36,519 nt of DNA, from contig JAJZMK010000147.1 in the NCBI GenBank assembly GCA_021798275.1, forward strand, positions 1-36,519, read 5' to 3'. A model generated the notes under the pieces. The model worked only from the letters and a program-made list of their open reading frames with translations. It was not told where the DNA came from and did no database searches. Below are positions 27,723 through 36,519 of this stretch, in pieces; positions within the stretch are counted from its first letter, which is position 1; every line of letters begins with the position of its first letter. The position numbers and the translations under genes are program-made. This DNA is from Actinomycetes bacterium. Its GTDB lineage: Bacteria; Actinomycetota; Acidimicrobiia; Acidimicrobiales; Bog-793.

Positions 27723-29108
27723 CTAAAGTAGTGATGATGCGGTGGCATCCAGAATATCTTTTTCTGAGACCAGGGCTTCTTTCTGTTCCAGGATGTCCAT
27801 TATCTGCTCCAAAATCAAAACACCGCCTAAAATGACATCCGCTCTGGCCTCTTCTATATATAACTTTGTTACTCTCTCTTCCAACGAAAGAGTCGGAAGC
27901 AACTTGGCCATTTCCTCGACAAATTCTTTCTTCAAAACATGATGGTGCGTTTTTTGCTCATCGTGCGTTTTTATCTTGAGATCTGCCCTGGCTAGAGCGG
28001 AGACGGTTCCGGCAACGGCTACCAAAGACCGAGCTTTTGAAAAAAGCGGGAACTCCCTGATCGTTTCTTCCAACAATTGCCGGATATGGGATCGGGCAGC
28101 TTTGACCGCTGTCAAAACTTCTATAGAGTCTTTTCTCTTCTCCTGATCTGTCATCTGCAAAAAGCGTTCCGTGATGCGGACGCATCCTATGTTCAAAGAG
28201 GTCAGCGAAGTTACTTTACCCATATTGCCGGTCACCATTTCCGTGGAACCACCACCGATGTCCACCATAAGATAAGGTTCTCCAACCCCGTCAAGGTCTG
28301 CCGTAGCGCCTTTATAGGCCAGATTCCCTTCTTCGATACCGCTGAGGATTTCCGCTTGTGAATCTAAAATATCAGATACCCTCTCCAGAAAATCCCGTGC
28401 ATTTACAGCATCCCTGACGGCGGAAGTGGCGATCGCCCTGACCCTAACGACACCGAAATTATCCATCAACGATCTGTAATCGACCAGCGAAGCAAGGGTG
28501 CGCTCAACTGCTTCCTCGCTCAGAGATCCGGAGCGGTCCACACCTTGGCCGAGGCGGGTAATCTGCATCTTTCGTAGAAGAGGCGTCCCATCCGGCGCCA
28601 GGATCAAAAGCCTGGTTGAATTCGATCCGCAATCTATGCCAGCTACTGGACCGTCGATTTCACCGGACAGTAACTTCGCACAATATCGTCCCACTCTGTC
28701 TCCTTGTCCCGCCAAGTATGAAGCTAAATGAGCATGCAGACACTTTACTCCGCGTCTAGTCCCTCCCACTCCCCCTTCGGGAAGTGGACCTACATAGTCC
28801 GATGGTATCAGCTTGTTTCGCTCTTCAAAATATTTGAGGTGATCCTCGGCAATTTCTTCTGCGGAAAAAGATTCGTTGATCAGCTTGATCTGACCGGCCG
28901 ATTCCAGACGGGAGACAGCTTCCCTCTCTTTTTTCCCAACGAGCCAAAAAAGGGTTGGCATTGGAGTCCCATCTTTTAAAAACGGGGCATTTTTGATGAC
29001 AACGGGCAGGCCAGTCCGGTCACGCGTTACCACTTCAAAGTCTCCGTCTATGCTTCGGCCCAGTAAAGCCGCTACCTGCTCTCTGTCTTGTTCGGTCGGG
29101 GTAAACAT
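27723..29108 (-). CDS. DUF501-Ppx/GppA phosphatase fusion protein
   Basis: A 461-residue single frame joining two families usually encoded by adjacent genes in actinobacteria. Residues 1 to about 147 are DUF501 (QVAALLGR, PTLFWLVGKKEREAVSRLES, then GVKCLHAHLASYLAG at 120-134), function unknown. Residues about 155-461 are an exopolyphosphatase/pppGpp phosphohydrolase of the ASKHA fold: GIDCGSNSTR at 157-166 (phosphate 1 loop), SGIEEGNLAY at 256-265 with catalytic acidic residues, and VDIGGGSTE at 282-290 (phosphate 2 loop). The C-terminal helical HD-like extension of long PPX is absent. AGGGA precedes the ATG. It lies downstream of eno-ftsB in the usual actinobacterial order. Confidence 0.9.
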   Translation of the reverse strand: MFTPTEQDREQVAALLGRSIDGDFEVVTRDRTGLPVVIKNAPFLKDGTPMPTLFWLVGKKEREAVSRLESAGQIKLINESFSAEEIAEDHLKYFEERNKLIPSDYVGPLPEGGVGGTRRGVKCLHAHLASYLAGQGDRVGRYCAKLLSGEIDGPVAGIDCGSNSTRLLILAPDGTPLLRKMQITRLGQGVDRSGSLSEEAVERTLASLVDYRSLMDNFGVVRVRAIATSAVRDAVNARDFLERVSDILDSQAEILSGIEEGNLAYKGATADLDGVGEPYLMVDIGGGSTEMVTGNMGKVTSLTSLNIGCVRITERFLQMTDQEKRKDSIEVLTAVKAARSHIRQLLEETIREFPLFSKARSLVAVAGTVSALARADLKIKTHDEQKTHHHVLKKEFVEEMAKLLPTLSLEERVTKLYIEEARADVILGGVLILEQIMDILEQKEALVSEKDILDATASSLL

Positions 29109-29548
29109 TGTCCCTATGGATTTTATATCAGATCAGCTTATATAAACTGACTTATATGTTTTTATATACTTTTTTATGGAAATCATACTTAGTGTCAGAT
29201 ATTTTTTACATTTTATGTATAGTTAATATACTCTATTTATATACTTTTATTTTACCTCAACTAATAAAAATATAGTTATCTTTGACCTGACATAAAACGC
29301 TGCTTTTATCAGCTCAAGATAGATAGGGAGAAATTTATCTCTGATTTGTCCTTGCCGCCATCTCAACACTTTGACCCGGCACTTTGACACATAGATCTGT
29401 GAGATGATCTCCCGGGTAGTAGATAGCGTAACAGATTACAGCTTGAATATATTCGATTATCTACGCTACGTAAGGGAGCTGTAGAAACCGACTCGAACCG
29501 GTGACCTTGGATTTTGCTTGATTTAGATAAACATCGTCTAATAATGTA
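29109..29548. other. AT-rich divergent intergenic region
   Basis: 440 bases between the Ppx fusion and the Rpf-like gene. The left third is very AT-rich and holds a 13-base direct repeat, TTTATATACTTTT, at 29161-29173 and 29236-29248. The right part holds a tRNA-like relic (29480-29515). An inverted pair TAGCGTA (29424-29430) and TACGCTA (29462-29468) lies between. A candidate leaderless promoter for the + gene is TTGCTT (29514-29519), 17 bases, TCTAAT (29537-29542), six bases, ATG. No ydaO riboswitch features were seen. Confidence 0.45.
29480..29515 (-). pseudogene. tRNA-like 3' fragment (relic)
   Basis: On - the sequence reads AATCC, AAGGTC, ACCGG, TTCGAGT, CGGT, then TTCTACAG. This is the order of an anticodon-stem 3' arm, variable loop, T-stem, T-loop and acceptor region. 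Many actinobacterial tRNAs carry AAGGTCACCGG then TTCGAGTCCGGT; here one C of the T-stem is missing. No matching acceptor 5' arm, D arm or anticodon stem 5' arm is found, so it is not a functional tRNA. Confidence 0.5.
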
Positions 29549-30730
29549 ATGATATGGTCAGATTACATAGTAATATATCTTTCTGTGAATAGGCAGATAG
29601 CCATCTTGGCTGGTCTATTATTGACTGTCTTGGCAGTGGGGAAACAGGCCACGGGAGTCTCTAATAATTACGAATTGACAAATACCCGGCTTGTTGGTGC
29701 GATCAACCCGTCTATATCCGGCAATACCGGTCAGTCAATGGCCGAGTTGCGGAGTAGGGCCGCCCAAATTTCATCCGCAATCGCCGCCGACAATACCCAG
29801 GCTAACTTGGAAGGTTTGCGCTATCTGGCTGACATGAGTGCTGTTCAGACAGACAAGCAGCGACTTTCGGCAGCGTCAAAACAAATAGAGTCTCTTTCTA
29901 AGAAATTGCAAGTCATGAAAAAAGAACTCTATAGAGTCGCTCTCTCCACCTACACCGACGCCGGGAACACTAACTCTTTCATGCTCCTTTTCTCCTCCAA
30001 TCTCACTCAGGAAGGTACGGGAAGCGTATATCTGAAAGTGGCAGCCGATAGATTAAACGGAGAAGAGCATATTTATAGCGGACAGCAACGTCAGATGAAA
30101 ATCGTCGAGGCAGAAAGAGAGCTTAACTTGAAACTGGCGGCGGCCAATCTGGCCAAAGTCGACATAGCCAGACATCAGGTAATTACCGAATTGGCCGATG
30201 AGAAGACCTTATTGAGCGGTGTCAACGGACAGCTCACGCATTTGGTAGCGGTAGAGACAGCCGCCAGAGAACGGGCTCAAGCCGCAGAACTCCAACTTCA
30301 GGAAAAACTGTTACAAGAGCAACTGGCAGCCAAAGCACGGCAGGCAAAAAAGCGTTCCGAAAGCAAACACAACGGAGTTACCATAGCGACTGCCACATCT
30401 TCCGGATCAGGTAACAAAAGTAGCGGGCCTACGACAACTGCACCGACTACGACGGCGCCGGCTTCAAAGGGGCCGGCCATGAGCCCCACTTTGGCCCAGG
30501 ATTTTGCCGGGATCAGGAATTGTGAATCGGGGGATGTCTATACCTTAAATACAGGCAACGGCTACTACGGTGCCTATCAATTCAGCGCTTCCACCTGGGC
30601 GGGACTTGGTGAAGGCGGATTGCCAAACGAGGCCGCACCACCCGTTCAAGATGCGGCCGCCTATAAACTATACCAGCAGAGTGGGTGGGAATCCTGGCCG
30701 GCTTGCTCGGCTAGCTTGGGCTTGCCGTAA
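29549..30730 (+). CDS. secreted Rpf-like transglycosylase with coiled-coil N-region
   Basis: Predicted muralytic enzyme (393 residues). A hydrophobic signal (QIAILAGLLLTVLAVG) is followed by a long coiled-coil region (about 55-270), a low-complexity linker rich in Ser, Gly, Thr and Pro (TTTAPTTTAPASKGPA), and a C-terminal transglycosylase-like domain of the resuscitation-promoting-factor type: FAGIRNCESGDVYTLNTGNG with catalytic Glu, YYGAYQFSASTW, and WESWPACSASLGLP, whose Cys pairs with that of NCES. Start is uncertain: ATG 29549 fits a leaderless promoter, GTG 29585 gives a tidier signal peptide. It interrupts an otherwise - strand housekeeping block. Confidence 0.85.
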   Translation: MIWSDYIVIYLSVNRQIAILAGLLLTVLAVGKQATGVSNNYELTNTRLVGAINPSISGNTGQSMAELRSRAAQISSAIAADNTQANLEGLRYLADMSAVQTDKQRLSAASKQIESLSKKLQVMKKELYRVALSTYTDAGNTNSFMLLFSSNLTQEGTGSVYLKVAADRLNGEEHIYSGQQRQMKIVEAERELNLKLAAANLAKVDIARHQVITELADEKTLLSGVNGQLTHLVAVETAARERAQAAELQLQEKLLQEQLAAKARQAKKRSESKHNGVTIATATSSGSGNKSSGPTTTAPTTTAPASKGPAMSPTLAQDFAGIRNCESGDVYTLNTGNGYYGAYQFSASTWAGLGEGGLPNEAAPPVQDAAAYKLYQQSGWESWPACSASLGLP

Positions 30731-30769
30731 GGAAAAGACAATAGCTGTCTATGTTGCTGGACCGTTGAC

Positions 30770-31192
30770 TCAGCCCAAGAGCTTTCTGAGAGCTTCAGCG
30801 CTTTCGGCATTTTTAGAAGATACGGCTTCCAGAGCAGATTTTAGACGCTCGATCCATTCGGGAAGGGATACGTCTTGCTTGCTGATAGTGACACCCCTTA
30901 CTTCTTTTACCACATAGCCGCGCGGACCGGAAGCCTCCAGAACAAGAAGCAACATCTGACCTTCTAGGTCTACAGCCACTGACTTAACCAACCCGGGCTG
31001 ACCTTTTAGTTTATCTGCAAGGGATCTTGTTCTTTCAATCTTGATCATCGACGGAGGAAAAATATCGGAAATGGCTTTAAAAAGCACGTTACCGTATGTC
31101 TGTACGTCATAAGAATCAAACCTGATCGCTGCGGCCAGCATATCAAGTCCGGTCGGCTCCGCTCCGGAAACAGGATCCAAGTCACCTTCCAT
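30770..31192 (-). CDS. hypothetical protein between ftsB and the Rpf-like gene
   Basis: A 140-residue soluble protein I do not recognise. It has a mixed alpha/beta middle (SMIKIERTRSLADKLKGQPG, then a strand-rich VAVDLEGQMLLLVLEASGPR and GYVVKEVRGVTISK) and a helical C-terminus (LPEWIERLKSALEAVSS, then ESAEALRKLLG). No signal or membrane segment. GGGAG eight bases before the ATG at 31192 decides the start over the longer frame to 31237. It is on the same strand as ftsB about 130 bases upstream and converges with the Rpf-like gene. Confidence 0.7.
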   Translation of the reverse strand: MEGDLDPVSGAEPTGLDMLAAAIRFDSYDVQTYGNVLFKAISDIFPPSMIKIERTRSLADKLKGQPGLVKSVAVDLEGQMLLLVLEASGPRGYVVKEVRGVTISKQDVSLPEWIERLKSALEAVSSKNAESAEALRKLLG

Positions 31193-31318
31193 TCTAGAAC
31201 ACTCCCAATTATCATAGGTTTCAGCCCGCAGACACAACGCTGCGGTTTCGATTCAAGTCTAGCATCGCATGACATTGCCGGCTACAGATTGTTACGAAGT
31301 GCTCAACCGAGGCAGATC

Positions 31319-31747
31319 TTAGAAAGACCAGCTCCAAAATTCCAGTTCCCCGAGCATCCTGTGAACTATACCACCACTAGGGTGCCCGGTAGCCTTACCC
31401 ACAGGCAATAGCGGTGATCCGGTCAGAGCCGCCGCATCTCCTTCCTCAAGAGAGGACTTTGAGATATTCGGCCTTACCACGGCCGTACCGCCGCTTCCCG
31501 ATGACCCAGAAGCTATTTCATATTCTGTCTGACCAGCGGATACAAGTCCGTATTGAACTCTGGCAATACGTTCCACAAAGGACATTTGCTCGAGTGACTT
31601 GATCTCGGAACGCAGTGCTACGTTTTGTGAATGTATATAGTCAGACTCTCTCTGTGCTGCACTTATCCTGGAGTTTTCCTGAGAAAGTTGCGATAAGTGA
31701 ATTTGACTCAGCAAGAGAAAGGCGGATATAACTACCGCCGCCAGCAA
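31319..31747 (-). CDS. septum formation initiator (FtsB/DivIC family)
   Basis: Small bitopic cell-division protein. The frame from TTG 31747 gives 142 residues: one transmembrane helix (LAAVVISAFLLLSQIHL), then a periplasmic-side leucine-zipper-like coiled coil (LSQLSQENSRISAAQ, EIKSLEQMSFVERIARVQYG) ending in the family LVSAGQTEYEI segment, then a Gly/Ser-rich tail of about 60 residues. Position directly after eno is the standard actinobacterial arrangement. No ATG is available; an in-frame CTG at 31777 has AGAGG nine bases upstream and would add a basic cytosolic tail (LSRLYLARFT) normal for the family, so the true start may be upstream. Confidence 0.8.
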   Translation of the reverse strand: MLAAVVISAFLLLSQIHLSQLSQENSRISAAQRESDYIHSQNVALRSEIKSLEQMSFVERIARVQYGLVSAGQTEYEIASGSSGSGGTAVVRPNISKSSLEEGDAAALTGSPLLPVGKATGHPSGGIVHRMLGELEFWSWSF

Positions 31748-31816
31748 GGTAAACCTAGCTAAATAAAGTCTGGACAGTTTTTTACACCTCTAATCAGCCG
31801 GTAATGTCTCTATATT

Positions 31817-33085
<1,269 letters not shown>

Positions 33086-33174
33086 TTACGCTCCTCAACA
33101 CTTATAATCAATAAAAATATATAACAAAACTTATATGCAAAGCTACGGTTTAGCCCAAATAAAGCAATAACGCC

Positions 33175-33197
33175 AAAACAATAGAAAACGTCTATTG
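33175..33197 (-). terminator. candidate terminator between mazG and eno
   Basis: On - a 7-bp perfect stem CAATAGA with TCTATTG around CGTTT, followed by TTTT. It lies 80 bases past the mazG stop and 90 before eno. Short stem, so moderate support. Confidence 0.45.
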
Positions 33198-33276
33198 TCA
33201 GCTTACCCTACTAGCTATAAAATTACCACTACTATACAGTATGGTAGGCAGATATATAACATAGATATTTATCTGT

Positions 33277-34842
33277 CTATTTAGCATCGCCTTTTATTTC
33301 TCTTGTTTTAACATATGCTTCCAAATCTAATGCCGCTTGACGTGTAATATTTTCCGGGTCAAGACCAAGTGATACCATATAGCGCGATAGATTTAGGAGC
33401 AACAGACCCGCTTGACTAATTTCTCCGCTGGTAAGCCCTGAAAACGACTTTGCTAGCTCTTTCATATTTGCCTCATCAGGTGCAAAACCGAGATCGATGC
33501 TTCGTAATTTCCTTTCCAGCTTTGTCACATACAGCAAAGCCGGAAGGTTAGGAGGGATACCGTCAAATATGCTATCTCGCTGTTTCTCTTTCTTTTTAAT
33601 TTGCTCCCAATTGCCTTCAACCTGAGACGGCGTATTCGGGTTTTGAAAGAACAACCCTTGGTCAGAGGTCTGGCTTTCCCACAAAACATCATCTAACAAA
33701 TTGCTTAGGAAAGGTGTTAGTGCAACTTTATCAGACGGAAAGACATGGGGGTGTCTTCTAATTAACTTTTTACATACGGTAGATATAATATCTTTTATGT
33801 CAAATAGCTCTTTTTCATCGGCAATGACGGCATGGAAAAATATCTGAACCAACAGATCACCGAGTTCTTCTCTTAGATGCTCAACACGTTCGTATTGGCC
33901 ATCAGATACCGCAATTGCTGAGATTGGCCCTCCCGAGCCCAGACCCTCGCCTACCTCCGCAGAGGCTTGTTGTAAATCGTTATTTATGTCGCTTACCTCA
34001 TGAGATAAATCATTTATAGCGTCTAAAACCTCATAGGTTTCTTCCAGGAGATGTCGCCCCAGAGAACTGTGAGTCTGCTTTTTATCCCAAGGACATTCTT
34101 CCCGTAATATTTTTGTCAAAGTCAGCAACTCATTAACGTGATCTCCTAAAGTACCGTCCGGAAATGGCAGGTAGACGCAGCTCAGGTGGTCTACCGCAAC
34201 GGACTTGTCCAGATCTTTGACCGCTACATATTCTATCAACTCATCATCATGGCCTAGGTGGTGTAAAATCACTGCTTCGGCATCAGCCAGATTATGTCCC
34301 TCTGTCTCATATTCCAAAATAGCAAGTTTGATGTCGGACATAATATCTAAATTCCAACACTGCCCTATCAAAGCGGGAGTTTTCAGCTGCAGATTAGATT
34401 TTTGAAACACAGAAGAGTCGAGCAAAGACAAGCCTGTCATGATGGGATCTATTCCCAATCTTTCATAAGCCAGATCCAAGAATGACATACTGTGAACGAT
34501 TGTCGTTCTAACCGCCTGAGCCTGTCTGATTATCTCGACGCTGCGCTCCATGATAAGAGGAGATCCAGGCACACAGTATATTACCCGCCCATGCGACAGA
34601 GCTGCGTCTATAACGGTATCTGCTATCTTGGTGTAGACTTCATCAAAGCTTTTTGACTCCAAATATAAAAAATCGAGTGACTCTGCTCCAGATTCCATCC
34701 ATTCCAAAGAAGCCAAATGGTGCTCAGTACGGACAAACTTTTTTATGGGCTGATTTAAATATCCAGAGGCTTGTCTGCTCATTAGATCGGGGCCGGCCGG
34801 ACCCAGCCCTATCACGATTACTTCAGGTAAGTTATCTTCCAT
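33277..34842 (-). CDS. mazG: YabN-type tetrapyrrole-methylase-like / MazG NTP pyrophosphatase
   Basis: A 521-residue two-domain protein. Residues about 5-215 resemble a tetrapyrrole (corrin/porphyrin) methylase domain (VIVIGLGPAGPDLM at the start, YCVPGSPLIMERSVEII), as in Bacillus YabN. From about 235 it is MazG: LREECPWDKKQTHSSLGRHL, the metal-binding LLEETYEVLDAI, then HLREELGDLLVQIFFHAVIA and RRHPHVF. A 40-residue polar insert separates the two MazG metal helices. MazG hydrolyses NTPs to NMPs and PPi, protecting against aberrant nucleotides; the methylase part has no assigned substrate. A second, degenerate MazG-like region may occupy the C-terminus. Confidence 0.88.
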   Translation of the reverse strand: MEDNLPEVIVIGLGPAGPDLMSRQASGYLNQPIKKFVRTEHHLASLEWMESGAESLDFLYLESKSFDEVYTKIADTVIDAALSHGRVIYCVPGSPLIMERSVEIIRQAQAVRTTIVHSMSFLDLAYERLGIDPIMTGLSLLDSSVFQKSNLQLKTPALIGQCWNLDIMSDIKLAILEYETEGHNLADAEAVILHHLGHDDELIEYVAVKDLDKSVAVDHLSCVYLPFPDGTLGDHVNELLTLTKILREECPWDKKQTHSSLGRHLLEETYEVLDAINDLSHEVSDINNDLQQASAEVGEGLGSGGPISAIAVSDGQYERVEHLREELGDLLVQIFFHAVIADEKELFDIKDIISTVCKKLIRRHPHVFPSDKVALTPFLSNLLDDVLWESQTSDQGLFFQNPNTPSQVEGNWEQIKKKEKQRDSIFDGIPPNLPALLYVTKLERKLRSIDLGFAPDEANMKELAKSFSGLTSGEISQAGLLLLNLSRYMVSLGLDPENITRQAALDLEAYVKTREIKGDAK

Positions 34843-34959
34843 CTTTGATTGACCATTCCGCCGTCAGTGAGACTAGTATTGTGACTCTTAGCCAAATTTA
34901 TGCCCGGCTCTTTAGATATAAACGATAGCCGATGAGGCTTCGCCATAACCATACAGAGT

Positions 34960-35988
34960 CTAAGGAAGTATGCTGGTTTGATTTGGGATGAGAGATTGCG
35001 CAGGGCCTGACGGCGGGATAACGGCTGTGGTGCTTCCGCTCTTACCCCAAATGCCAGTACCGGGTGGGAGATCCACCTCGGCTCTCTTTAGATACGAAGA
35101 AAGTACCGCTTGAGCTTTTTGTGAGTCATCCTGTACCACCTGCGAAGCCACTTCAAGTTCACTTGGCAATTGCCGAGAAGTGATCTCAATTAAAAAGTAC
35201 TCTCCTCGATATGCTATGTCGGGACTCAATTGCCCTATTTTGAGGTTTTTGAGAGGCTGGTACAGAGCAGCCGGCAAAGTCGCTATCGGGAAACAACCCA
35301 AAGCTCCTCCGTTAGAACCGGTAGGACTGGCTGAATAAGTGGCTGCAGCGGAGGCAAAGGGATCACCTTGCTGAATCTTTTTTCTGACTATTTCAGCGCT
35401 TTTCTTGGTCGGGGCGACTATAGCTGACACGCATGACATATCAGTCAGAGCACGATGCTGTGCGGCATATTGCGTAAAACCCCTTGCAGTTAGGGGTATA
35501 CCTGAGATTTTTAGAGCTATGGCAGCTTCGGCTTGATAGATATTCATCAAAGCACCGTGAAAAGTCGGACCAAATCCGGCCAATACGGCGGCACCTGGGG
35601 TGCTACAGGATTGGCTGGTTGAGCTAAAGGAACTAGATAGTATACTTGAGGCAACCTCAGATGTAAGAAGAGACTCTTGTAGGTGCATTTTCTTCACCAA
35701 TTGGCTGAAAGCCCTATCCTCGATCAAAATGGTTAAGATGCCGGCCGTGAAAGAAGCGCTGTAGGTCCCCGGCCCACCGGCTCCTTCTATGGGCTTATTG
35801 CCTGTCAAACAGTCATAACTTTTATTGGCCATAACATCTTGCAAAGCTGCAGAGAGAGTAGACGTGGAAATAGGCGCCCCATTGACCTTAGCCGCATAGG
35901 GTGTCAGATCGACATTGCAGGCACTTATAAACAGCCCGGCCAACATAAAAATAATTACAGTAAAACTAACTCGTCGCACGGTTCTCAT
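34960..35988 (-). CDS. PpiC/SurA-like peptidyl-prolyl isomerase lipoprotein
   Basis: Extracytoplasmic folding factor of 342 residues. The N-terminus is a lipoprotein signal with lipobox LFISAC (Cys24). SurA_N-like helical region follows (AAKVNGAPISTSTLSAALQDV, then LIEDRAFSQLVKK). A parvulin-like domain spans about 185-275 (SCVSAIVAPTKKSAEIVRKKI, FASAAATYSASPTGSNGGAL, ALYQPLKNLKIGQLSPDI). The C-terminal tail is Pro/Ser-rich. Its place upstream of mazG and eno matches other actinobacteria. No Shine-Dalgarno precedes the ATG at 35988. Isomerase activity is not certain, as the parvulin part is divergent. Confidence 0.82.
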   Translation of the reverse strand: MRTVRRVSFTVIIFMLAGLFISACNVDLTPYAAKVNGAPISTSTLSAALQDVMANKSYDCLTGNKPIEGAGGPGTYSASFTAGILTILIEDRAFSQLVKKMHLQESLLTSEVASSILSSSFSSTSQSCSTPGAAVLAGFGPTFHGALMNIYQAEAAIALKISGIPLTARGFTQYAAQHRALTDMSCVSAIVAPTKKSAEIVRKKIQQGDPFASAAATYSASPTGSNGGALGCFPIATLPAALYQPLKNLKIGQLSPDIAYRGEYFLIEITSRQLPSELEVASQVVQDDSQKAQAVLSSYLKRAEVDLPPGTGIWGKSGSTTAVIPPSGPAQSLIPNQTSILP

Positions 35989-36204
35989 TCTATGTCAGTA
36001 GTTAATATAAAATTGGTCAGTTTGAAATAAGTAAGTATTATTAATCTTTTTTTAGGGACAAACCTTAATCATTTTTATTACAGAAGCTCTTACCTCGTCA
36101 ATATGAAAACAGCAGTTCAAAAGCACTGTGGGAGTCTTGTAGACAGCATGACTCTTATTAGGCGATAGTAACTTAGAACCCATTGCGAAAAACTAGATTT
36201 ACCT

Positions 36205-36519
36205 CTACTTCTTTTTAGCTTTTGTTTCCATAGCGGTTACATGAAGACGAAAAGATCTTGTAATGGGTCTCTGGTTTTGTAGGGTAACGGTAAGTTGTGA
36301 GAGAATGCTCGGATAGATAGATGTTTTCTTGATAGTTACTTTGTTTCCTGTTCTGATGTGAGCAAAGACATATTTAGGTGCCAGTAGTCTTTGTCCGATC
36401 TTGTTCAAGTGAACAGTGATTGTGCCTTCTGTGGCTGTTTTGATGTTGAAGCTACCTTTTCCGATTACCGTTTCTATTGGAACTCTTAGTTTCTTCGTAA
36501 TCTGCTTTTTATTTGTTTT
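36205..36519 (-). CDS. partial protein with a beta-rich C-terminal domain (runs off right edge)
   Basis: The frame is open from the stop at 36205 to the window end, so only the C-terminal about 104 residues are seen. It is rich in Lys, Thr, Ile and Val with alternating strands (GSFNIKTATEGTITVHLNK, KYVFAHIRTGNKVTIKKT, LSQLTVTLQNQRPITRSF, RLHVTAMETKAKKK). The layout resembles the last strands of an Ig- or fibronectin-like beta-sandwich of a secreted protein, but I cannot name a family. The poly-Lys C-terminus is notable. A shorter TTG-initiated frame from 36408 lies within it and is not a separate gene. Confidence 0.5.
   Translation of the reverse strand, partial: KTNKKQITKKLRVPIETVIGKGSFNIKTATEGTITVHLNKIGQRLLAPKYVFAHIRTGNKVTIKKTSIYPSILSQLTVTLQNQRPITRSFRLHVTAMETKAKKK

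Noticed and set aside
30570-30917. 115-codon + strand frame
   Set aside because: Overlaps both the end of the Rpf-like gene and the opposite-strand hypothetical gene; no supporting start.

Overview
The window looks like a chromosomal segment of an actinobacterium with moderate G+C, possibly an Acidimicrobiia-like lineage (inference; no 16S or search was available). Support comes from typical actinobacterial families (FurA-type Fur, GSII glutamine synthetase, GAF-ANTAR regulator, DUF1707, DUF501, an Rpf-like transglycosylase) and from the conserved order surA-like / mazG / eno / ftsB(divIC) / DUF501 / ppx. Several genes lack a Shine-Dalgarno (SD) sequence and seem to be leaderless, which is common in this phylum. 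No phage, insertion sequence, CRISPR array, rRNA or intact tRNA was seen.

Layout. 1-7 kb: partial fumC (-), a secreted NlpC/P60 peptidoglycan hydrolase, a zinc-independent quinone-oxidoreductase-like MDR protein, IPP isomerase (-), an aldo/keto reductase and glnII, which ends in a strong terminator. 7-11 kb: a GAF-ANTAR regulator (-), an orphan furA, and a secreted protein of the N,N-dimethylformamidase beta-subunit-like family. 10.8-16.6 kb: a lipid-modification block consisting of an SDR, an amine-oxidase-type flavoprotein, DUF1365 and a cyclopropane-fatty-acid-synthase-type methyltransferase, all on +, converging on a fatty-acid desaturase on -. 16.9-17.9 kb: two small proteins of unknown function.

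17.9-27.7 kb: a branched-chain amino-acid block. On - lie leuB-ilvE-cimA, then, after a + strand DUF1707-greA-leuC stretch, leuA-leuD. Together these provide the citramalate route to 2-ketobutyrate (CimA with LeuCD and LeuB), leucine synthesis from 2-ketoisovalerate (LeuA, LeuCD, LeuB) and the final transamination (IlvE). leuC is separated from leuD: the two genes converge on a shared bidirectional terminator. The clearest regulatory discovery is a transcription attenuator before leuA: a promoter, a 12-residue leader peptide MGINLIEILLLL, a pause or competing hairpin, and an intrinsic terminator with six T residues. leuB has its own leader ORF with a strong SD, and cimA and leuC have structured, unexplained upstream regions.

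27.7-36.5 kb: cell-envelope and housekeeping genes. These are a DUF501-Ppx/GppA fusion, an AT-rich spacer with a tRNA-like 3' relic, an Rpf-like transglycosylase (+), and then on - a hypothetical gene, ftsB/divIC, eno, a YabN-type methylase-MazG protein, a PpiC/SurA-like lipoprotein and a partial gene that runs off the right edge.
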